This document shows positions 56,601 to 64,000 of a stretch of DNA of 64,000 bases, piece by piece (position 1 is the first letter of the stretch; every line of letters starts with the position of its first letter). The DNA is from Stereum hirsutum FP-91666 SS1 (lineage: Eukaryota > Basidiomycota > Agaricomycetes > Russulales > Stereaceae): contig NW_006763145.1 of the NCBI RefSeq assembly GCF_000264905.1, positions 536,428-600,427 of the forward strand, written 5' to 3'. The notes under the pieces are model-generated. The model worked only from the letters and a program-made list of their open reading frames with translations. It ran no database searches and had not been told where the DNA came from. A program made the position numbers and the translations under genes.

Positions 56601-57156
56601 GTTTGCGGAAAGTGGGAGGGAGGTTTTCAGCCGGAGGTATTGTGGCTCGAAGATGATGGGATGAGAAGCCGTAGAGAACAAAACCTCTTCGGTGCTTGTG
56701 CGATAGATGGCGAACGAAAATGGAGACTCAGTGTAATTGAACTTAATCTGAGCGTCGGAGAGCGAGACGGAGTCGTTGGCTGAAGGGCGAGGAAGGACGG
56801 ATTCGGGAACCTCGTAGCGAACGGTGTTCGGGTCGGTGATCTTAACATGAATGCGAGACGCTATAAATAACAACAAGTCAGCCAAACTGCTCCACGAAGA
56901 AAATAAATTGAAACGACGAACTCGTCTCATATGTGACCTCCAAACTCAATGTCTGTGAATCATTTCCAAAGACATTACAAGCCGTACCAGCCAGAACGAG
57001 CCCTGCTGTCAACTTCGTTCCCGAGATGGAGATATTTGTGGCACTATAACCCGGGCACGCGTCCAAAACGGCAGGATCCACCCATTCCGCGCTAGCAAAC
57101 CCAAAGAAAAGACCAGAAAGCACTAAAAACCTCGCAAGACGCATTCGAAGCGTCAT
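53619..57156 (-). CDS. Secreted GH31 alpha-glucosidase
   Basis: A multi-exon gene. The first exon ends at 56,922, the second runs 56,860-56,216, the third starts at 56,147, and several shorter exons follow before the long last exon (from about 54,480 to 53,619). I start at the ATG at 57,156, because it gives the signal peptide ([19 protein letters not shown] within the first 25 residues); a longer frame begins at 57,198. The GH31 nucleophile is in [14 protein letters not shown] near 55,470. Other landmarks are [59 protein letters not shown] and [16 protein letters not shown]. Many N-x-S/T sites fit a secreted glycoprotein. It hydrolyses terminal alpha-1,4-glucose from maltose or starch fragments. 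It is complete in all landmarks, with GH27 downstream. Confidence 0.9.
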
Positions 57157-58232
57157 GACGCGTCGTTCGAGGAAGACGAGGGAAAAGTCGTCAAGCATGC
57201 GTTGAGGTCAAACATCGCTCTACATATATGAATGCCAGAGAATAAGCTTTAAGGGCCCGAGGCGATCAGAAGACGCCTGTCACAAGATGCATGTACGGCA
57301 GTCTCAGACTATCCTTGGCCAAGGGAGTGATCTTGGCTGCTCCAGCCATCGGTTTGCGATCACGAGGCAAGGGACAAGAAGACCGACCACGAGGACGGAG
57401 ATGGACAAAGTTAGGCGGCCTCTGTCTCGCATGGACGAGACAAGCGCTCTTACGAGGATACCGACAGGTGCACGAATCAAATTTGAAAGCTCAGAAATGT
57501 TCAACTGGAGAGACAGTTGGTATCAAGATATATAATTTCAGTGACATTGGCTGGTCAGTTCGCGGGGCCACAAAAAGGGCGATTGACTTACCCCGGTGGC
57601 CGATCTGGTAATTAATAACGGGCTGCCAGGCCGTTGTGGTATCGCCACCTTATTCGATCCCATTAGGAAGGACGTGGTCAGTATCTGCCGGATGCGATTG
57701 TAAAGTTGTCTACACACCTGAAGTGAGTAGCCCACTGGGCTACTCAGAAGCCGCTATCGAAGAGGCTCCTCTCACCCATACAAAAGGAAAGCAATGAAAG
57801 AGATAGAATTCTTGGACTATCAGCATAACAACGCTATACAATGCACAACGTACAGGAAAACGCATACAACAAAGCAGCGACTCGACGCTCGCCCCATAAA
57901 TACCCTCAAAAGATAAATATGCAGGGAAAAAATGAAGAATTTTGTACCTAGTAGAGCATGTTTGTTCGAATGTGAACCGTTGCATTCAATCCCAGATCTT
58001 CATAGTAGAAGCCTTTGAATGTAAAAGTTCACATTGGATCAGACATGGTCCCAAAACGCCTGGCTCCTAAGACAGAGAGCACCATGAAACCAGCACGTTT
58101 ATGCAAAATTCTGCGAGTTTTGTGATCGGCTGTCCAGGCCCTCGCCCCGCAGACGACTTTCACATAGACGTGCTGGTTACCGGTGGTCTGGCTTAGATGA
58201 CAGGACACCACGCAGACCTCTCAAGCATATCC
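57157..58232. other. Intergenic
   Basis: This lies between the GH31 start and the NAA35 stop. No supported gene. Confidence 0.4.
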
Positions 58233-61200
58233 TCAAGCCTGGGGTTGGACGCTCTCGCTCGGGTCCGGGAACCAACAAGGCTTCGTCTTGTTCCACACCA
58301 AGGACGCCGAATGGTTGAACGCAGCGAGCTCCTCGAGGGTCGAAGGTGCGATTTCGGAGAGGCGGGAGGCGGTTGTGGCGAGGGTTTGCACGAACTGGAG
58401 TTAGGCAACGCGAGTTCAGTTGACTGGGGTGTCGGAACTACAGAGAAGAGAGTGAGATAAAGGAAATGGAAACGGACCTTCATCCGCTCATCAGACCACC
58501 TCCCCGCCCATCCTACGCCTACGCCTATGCCTCCAAATACAGATCCCTCAGACACTCCGGTTCCAGTGTCAGCACCACTTCCACTACCGCTGTCGCTTCC
58601 ACTACCGCTCCCACCTCGACTGCCCGTCTCATCATCTCCCTCGCCGCCGAGTTTTAACAACGTTTCATGCGCGCTCTTGAACGCTGCTGAGGGATTATAT
58701 GTCTCGTCCTGCATATCATGCAAAAGAAACCATAGTCACACATCAGCTCTATTCTGTCGAGCAGACAACGAAAATAGTGGTGCTGCCTACCGCCAAAACC
58801 CCCGCACACGCGTCCAAAAACGCCCTCAAATCGGGATGCCCCACAGGTTTCGCAGTTATTACTCCGTATTGGGGCAGAAATGCCCATTTGTATCGTTTGA
58901 GGAGGTTGAGGTGCATTCGTTCAGGGGTGTAGCTGAGTTGCGGGAGCGTTAACTGTCGATAATAAACAAAGATAGAGATTGAGCAATGGACATGAGTACA
59001 GTTCGGGGGGTCTCGAAGGATGAATAAAGAGGGTAAGAAGGGGAAGGTGAATATGACTCACGACGAACATCCCCCTACACAGATCCCTCAACCCCTCCAG
59101 ATATCTCGCTTGGAACTCAAGCTCCGACAACGCAACGCTACCTATTCGACCACAAAGGACAGATGAGCCCTAAAACATCTCCATCTCCTCGTGGCCGATA
59201 TGTAGGTAAAACCCAACCCACCTTCAATCACAACCTCTCTTAGCTCCCCCACAATCTCCAATGCCGCCTCCACAGTCCGGAGAGCATACCAATACGCGAA
59301 CGGACGCTCATCTGCGACGTATAGATCGAGCTCGAACCCTGAGAGGATGACGTCGAGGATAGTTTCGAGACGCCAGAGGAGTGCAAGTTTCGGGAGAAGA
59401 AGGAGGAGGGTTAGGTCGGCTGTGTCCTGGTTAGGGTGGAATACGTGGTGATGAGAACGAGGTAAGAGTATAATATGCAGACCAATAAAATGCGATGAGA
59501 GTGAAAAGATGGTTTAATAAATAAAGACAGGAATGGAGAGACGTACAGTGGTCGTGACGCACAGAGACATATGCTGTAAAAGGTCATACACCACATGCCA
59601 GTCCAGCAACGAGTTACAGAGTGCCCGTCGTCTTCGTGGAGGGTTATACCACGCTATTTGAATCCTCTTCGTCAGGAGCTACCCGGTTCGATTCAACGTG
59701 AACACCATCATATCGGCAATAATCCAATAAGCTCTTTGGTAAACCCCCACAGAATGAGGCAAGAGGAGAGTGCGTTACCCTGATAAGCTTCCCCTCCAAA
59801 TCTTTCAACGGCATCCCCGCCCCACCGACCCACCGTCTTGCAAGAACATCGACGATTGTATCATACGAGACACCGAGACGCTCGACGAAGAAACAGTCGA
59901 CGGCCCAGCGGGGAGGAAGGGCTCCTAAAATACGGAAGTCGTCGAAGTAGACTGACTGTGCACGGAAACAGAAAGCAGGTCATATATGAGCAGGTAAGCG
60001 GTATACTTCACATAAGCAAAAGAGAGGAGGATGAAGGCGAGAGGTCATGCACCTGAATCAACGATCTCAGGTACGGCGTTTGAGGTTGCGATGTCGGTCG
60101 TGTCCGCGCATGGATATTGCCTACAATCTTCTCCCCATACCCATCCGATACTTCAACACCTTCGCAATGGTGAACTCAGAAAACCCACCGACCTTCCAAG
60201 TCATCAAATTCCCCACTCCCACCATCTCACACACCTCCTCCAACCCGTCCAACAGCCTCTCAACTCTTTTCCATGTCTCCTCCATCTCCGGCAACTCCAA
60301 CACCTTCAGTGGCATATAACTGTTCAGTCTTCGGGTGATGTAGGGGTCAAAAGCGTGTAGGGCTGGAGATTCAGATGACGGATCGGAGGGAGAGGATGAT
60401 GAAGATGGAGCGGGTGGAGAAGGGCGGTAGCGGATTTCGTGCAGATGGTGACGGGCTTGGGCGAGGTGGCGTTGGTAGCGGAGACGGTCTAGGGTTGGGT
60501 CGAGGGAGAAAAGTTCCAGGAGAATCTGAGAGCGTATTGAGGATTATTTGAGTGATGAAGGTGTACGGAGGATCTGTTGGGAGCTCACATTTCGGAGTTC
60601 CATTCGATGAAGAAGAGGTTCTTTCCATGAGAGTCCATCTGCAGAAAAAAATAATTAAGCATATCTCATTCGTGCGCAGAATATATTGGTCTACATTATA
60701 CGCACGAGATGTTTGGTCCGAGATCCATGTGCAGGCGTCATCTAATTGTGCAAGTGCTCGTCGAACGGGGAGACCTTCCATCAGTGAACCGCCACCCTTC
60801 TCTGACTGCCAATCCTCCGTCTACACCATCACCATGCACGATTATATGAGCATATGAGTCTGAACATGAGAAAGTGCACGTACATCGAATACCTTGCCCT
60901 TGTTCAGCTCCCTCCAGACCATATCACAACACTTCATGAACCCCGCCACAGCAGATCTAAGCACCAATGTGACCAGCTCCATAGGTCGTGCAGGATCGCG
61001 CTGATCAAGCGGGATGTAAGGTAGTATTTCTGGGTCGAGTTCATCATAGTGATATATGTAGAGGAATGTGTAGATGGTTTGTGTGAGTGTTGTTCCTGTA
61101 TGCCATTCCATCTGGGCCACATCAGTATACAGTGTGGCCCAAAAGTCCAATCGGTGTACGCACCTCGCATGCAAACGTTCGGTCGAGAATATAGCAAAGT

Positions 61201-61547
61201 TCGGATGGAAGTAAGGGGTCTAGAGGTTTGAAAGGAGGTCGTTTGGTTTCTTCCTCAAGAATCACACCGCTGTCCATCCGGGGTTCACCTATCTGCAACA
61301 ACGTCTAGTTTTATACCCTGACCACGGGAGAAGAGAACTGACCTCGATTGCACTCATGGAATCCAATAATGTAAATCCATCTGTCAATATGACAGTCCCG
61401 TCCGGGAGACCTACAAAATCTAGTTCGTCGACTTGTATAAGACCCAGAAATTTAACGATGCGCACCTTCTGCCGCGTCCCGAAACAGACTTGTCACCTCC
61501 ACGAAATCATCCCCTCCTGGCGTGTCCTCATCGTCGCTGTCATACAT
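58233..61547 (-). CDS. NAA35: NatC N-acetyltransferase auxiliary subunit (Naa35/Mak10)
   Basis: A many-exon gene. The first exons can be placed: 61547-61466, 61410-61343, 61292-61164 and 61111-60884. They read FTLLDSMSAIEIGEPRMDSG, then LLPSELCYILDRTFACEMEW, HTGTTLTQTIYTFLYIYHYD, and AGFMKCCDMVWRELNKGKVF. These match the Mak10 signature (MSALEIxxPKMDSG, a CEMxWH motif and LSQTxFTxLY). Later exons carry HGLSWKEPLLHRMELRN, ILLELFSLDPTLDRLRYQRH and YTPERMHLNLLKRYKW, and the end is WFPDPSESVQPQA. Naa35 anchors the catalytic Naa30 to ribosomes in NatC, which acetylates N-terminal Met followed by hydrophobic residues. A Gly/Ser-rich insert (near 58,550-58,650) is unusual. Internal exon limits between 60,690 and 58,400 are only approximate. 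Confidence 0.82.
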
Positions 61548-61677
61548 TTTGCTTGGTTGTAGAGTTGTAGACGAAGCTACGGTGAAAGGAACGACTTCGT
61601 GTGGCACCAGACGCGGTGGCCGATCTCGGCGATGGCAGGAGGAGGGAGAAGTTTAGCTGAGTTTGAACAGTCCGACG
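61548..61677. promoter_or_regulatory. Probable bidirectional promoter of NAA35 and mitochondrial TrpRS
   Basis: Only 130 bases separate the two divergent start codons. No TATA box is visible; it has the look of a housekeeping promoter. Confidence 0.55.
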
Positions 61678-63500
61678 ATGTTCACTTGTTCTTCGACGCG
61701 GCGGTTGGCGTTCTCCTTTGCCAAACCCAGCAATGTTTCTCGTACTTCGAAGGCCACAATATCGAGAAAATATTCTGTCGACGCACAGAACAATGATATA
61801 CCAGCAAAACGTCGACCCCGCATCATTTTCTCGGGTATTCAGCCCACAGGCATCCCTCACGTCAGCACCTTTTATCTCTTGTTCGTCCGGCTTACCGCTC
61901 ACACGACCACATGTAGTTAGGAAATTACTTCGGTGCTCTGGCAAACTGGGTGAAGCTCCAACGCGAGGCAGAACCGGAAGATGAACTGTTGTTCTCGGTG
62001 GTCGGGTGGCACGCGCTCACGCTCCCCCAAGACCCGAAAGCTCTCGTCGAGGCTAGGCAGGATATGATGGCTCTCATGTTGGCGGTTGGGCTGGATCCGA
62101 AAAGGTCCATACTATTTCATCAGGATCATGTGAGTTGCTTCTTATATTTTTGCTTACTTCGGCGCGTTTGTACGAGAGAGGCCACATATCATCCAACGGT
62201 AGTCGACCTGACCATGTTGGACCTTGGGCATACTTCCATACCATTAGACTCGTGCGAGAGCGTTGCGAAAATGATTTTCCATGGCGTAGCCATGATAGAG
62301 ACATGGACGATCGTACGATCACAACACAATATCCGAACATGCTGGTGATCTTATACCTCGTGTGGCGTATCTTCCTACGACCCCATAGACACTCGCAGTT
62401 GTCGTACCGTTGCGGGTGCTCACCCCGTAACATCGACTCTGACAGCCTCATCTATTTATTCTTACAGAATCAGAACCATGTCGAACTCGGATGGATATTC
62501 AGCTGCCTCACTCCAGTCGGCAAGCTGAGACGAATGACAACTTGGAAAGTAAGCTTTGCCCACCCTCCTTACCAACCACCCAAGCAGCAACAGCATCAGA
62601 AACTAAAGCATTCTACAACAGAGCAGACTAGCAGTATCGCGAAATGCAAACGATGAATCCGAAGTCGACGATTCTTTGTTGAACACCGGATTGTTCACCT
62701 ACCCCGTCCTCCAAGCCGCGGATATATTGGCCTACAAGTAAATATTCCGTCTTCTCCGCCCAGTAATATTGGAGTGATTCTAATGAATGTTTCGCAGAGC
62801 GACACATGTTCCTGTCGGTGACGACCAGCAACAGCACCTCGAGCTAGCCCGCGACATCGCCGACATCTTCAACCGGACCTACAAAAAACCGTCGCGCCTA
62901 TTTCCCCTACCTCAATCCATGTACAGTACGTAGCTTCTCGTTCTCAGTCCAGAATTTCATCCATGTACTAACTGACAATGTCACTACCGCCCCTCTCTAC
63001 CCCTCTCGCCTCGTCCAACTCTCTCGCTCGCCACGTCCAAAGCCCCCACCCGCCGCGTCCTCTCCCTCAAAGACCCATCCGCCAAAATGTCCAAATCCGC
63101 TCAAGACCCTAACTCCCGCATCCTCCTAACCGACCCTCCCTCCCTCATCTCATCCAAAATTCGCTCTGCAGTCACCGACTCGCTACCCACCATAACCTAC
63201 GACCCCCAGACCCGCCCCGGGACCTCCAACCTCCTCAACATCCTCGCCGCGTGTATGGACCAAGATGTTGAAGATGTGGTGAGGGAGAGGTATGAGGGTA
63301 AGGCGAGGAATCATGCGGATCTGAAGAAGGAGGTGGAGGAGGCTGTTGTGGAGAGGTTTAGAGGGCCGAGGGAGGAATTTGAGAAGGTTAGAGGGGAGAG
63401 GGCGTACCTTGAGGAAGTGGCGAGGAAGGGAGCGGAGAGAGCGAAGGAAAAATCGGATGTGGTGTTGACGGAGGTTAGGAGGAGGGTTGGTTTGGCTTGA
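61678..63500 (+). CDS. Mitochondrial tryptophanyl-tRNA synthetase
   Basis: Exons 61678-61860, 61917-62129, 62468-62548, 62622-62737, 62798-62925 and 63043-63500 join in phase to give 392 residues. The N-terminus is rich in Ser, Arg and Ala with almost no acids ([20 protein letters not shown]), a mitochondrial presequence. Class I landmarks follow: [20 protein letters not shown] (HIGH region), [38 protein letters not shown] and the KMSKS loop in [12 protein letters not shown]. The enzyme charges mitochondrial tRNA-Trp (yeast MSW1). The second intron (62,130-62,467) is longer than the others. The C-terminal helical part ends [10 protein letters not shown] single copy, as expected for a housekeeping gene. 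Confidence 0.9.
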
Positions 63501-64000
63501 GGAAGGAGGCTTGATGTCGGTTTCATGTTACGTGAGTTCGTTCATCGTGGCATACTGCGTGGTGTGACTGATGAGGTCCTCACCTGAATATAGTTACCTT
63601 ATATTTGGTTCAATTCATCACCTTTACTCCCCGGTCCACCTCGGATATACGAGTGTTGCCCGAAGGCGAAAACGCAGTTCTTCGTTGACCAGCATTGATA
63701 TCCTGAGTCTTAGGATCAAATGCACAGAATCATCCACAGCAACATACCATAGTGATCACGACGCTAGCACAAAGGCGGCAGTCCCATATCTCGCTCAGTA
63801 CGACACTTACCTTGAGTATCTTAGTATGTTTCTCCGAAACGGACATGGCCGACCCCGACGGGCTTGGTCAGCTGTGGTGAGTAATCCTTTCTTGTAAGTT
63901 CCGTCGGGTCCTTCAACGATGACGTGGGGATATAAAAAGTTTGCAGTACAGGGGCTCTTGTCGACATCCTACATTAGGCCTCACATCCTGTCTATCCTCC
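63501..64000. other. End of window, no gene identified
   Basis: A 108-codon plus-strand frame at 63,571-63,897 has no recognisable family. It may touch a gene lying beyond the window. Confidence 0.3.

Noticed and set aside
1..64000. CRISPR array, bacterial operon or prophage signals
   Set aside because: Spliced genes and eukaryotic families throughout; no regularly spaced repeats of the CRISPR type.

Overview
This window looks like nuclear DNA of a basidiomycete fungus, most likely an agaricomycete. The evidence is dense short GT-AG introns (about 50-110 bases), the families present (a DUF6533-type seven-helix protein, an expanded F-box family, a Zn2Cys6 factor of the LSCxEC type, fungal GH5_12, GH27 and GH31 glycosidases) and the lack of bacterial-style operons. 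Gene models here were built by hand from splice signals and frame continuity. Boundaries given to the base are inferences, not transcript evidence.

Left part, 1-17,200: the 3' part of an OPA3-like gene; a Zn2Cys6 transcription factor with an internal exon duplication (minus); a GH5_12 steryl-glucoside/glucosylceramide hydrolase ending in a CaaX-like tail (minus); two head-to-head orphan genes; a stretch of diverged repeats; a 13-exon DUF6533-type membrane protein (plus); and the first F-box gene (minus).

Middle, 17,200-46,600: an accessory region of lineage-specific and duplicated genes around one housekeeping gene, eIF2A. It holds two small secreted six-cysteine proteins made by a tandem duplication of more than 1 kb that includes their promoters. 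It also holds five more F-box genes and one F-box 3' fragment. One F-box copy is broken by a 155-bp TA-flanked MITE and a frameshift. There are two APH/choline-kinase-like genes (one with an in-frame stop), a possible DUF7770-type gene, and two tandem medium-chain dehydrogenases with the same exon pattern plus a relic of a third. Duplication, decay and transposon insertion are all visible here.

Right part, 46,600-64,000: a Ran1/Ksp1-like Ser/Thr kinase; a GH27 alpha-galactosidase and a GH31 alpha-glucosidase on the same strand; the NatC subunit NAA35/Mak10 (minus); and mitochondrial tryptophanyl-tRNA synthetase (plus). NAA35 and the synthetase start only 130 bases apart, so they probably share a promoter.

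The best candidate for something undescribed is the F-box family. Its copies share a tiny first exon, a phase-2 first intron and a conserved SGRRRRR-type basic motif near residue 470-500, and they are interleaved with small APH-fold kinases. A functional link between the F-box proteins and the kinases is speculation. The duplicated secreted proteins are effector-like but of unknown function.
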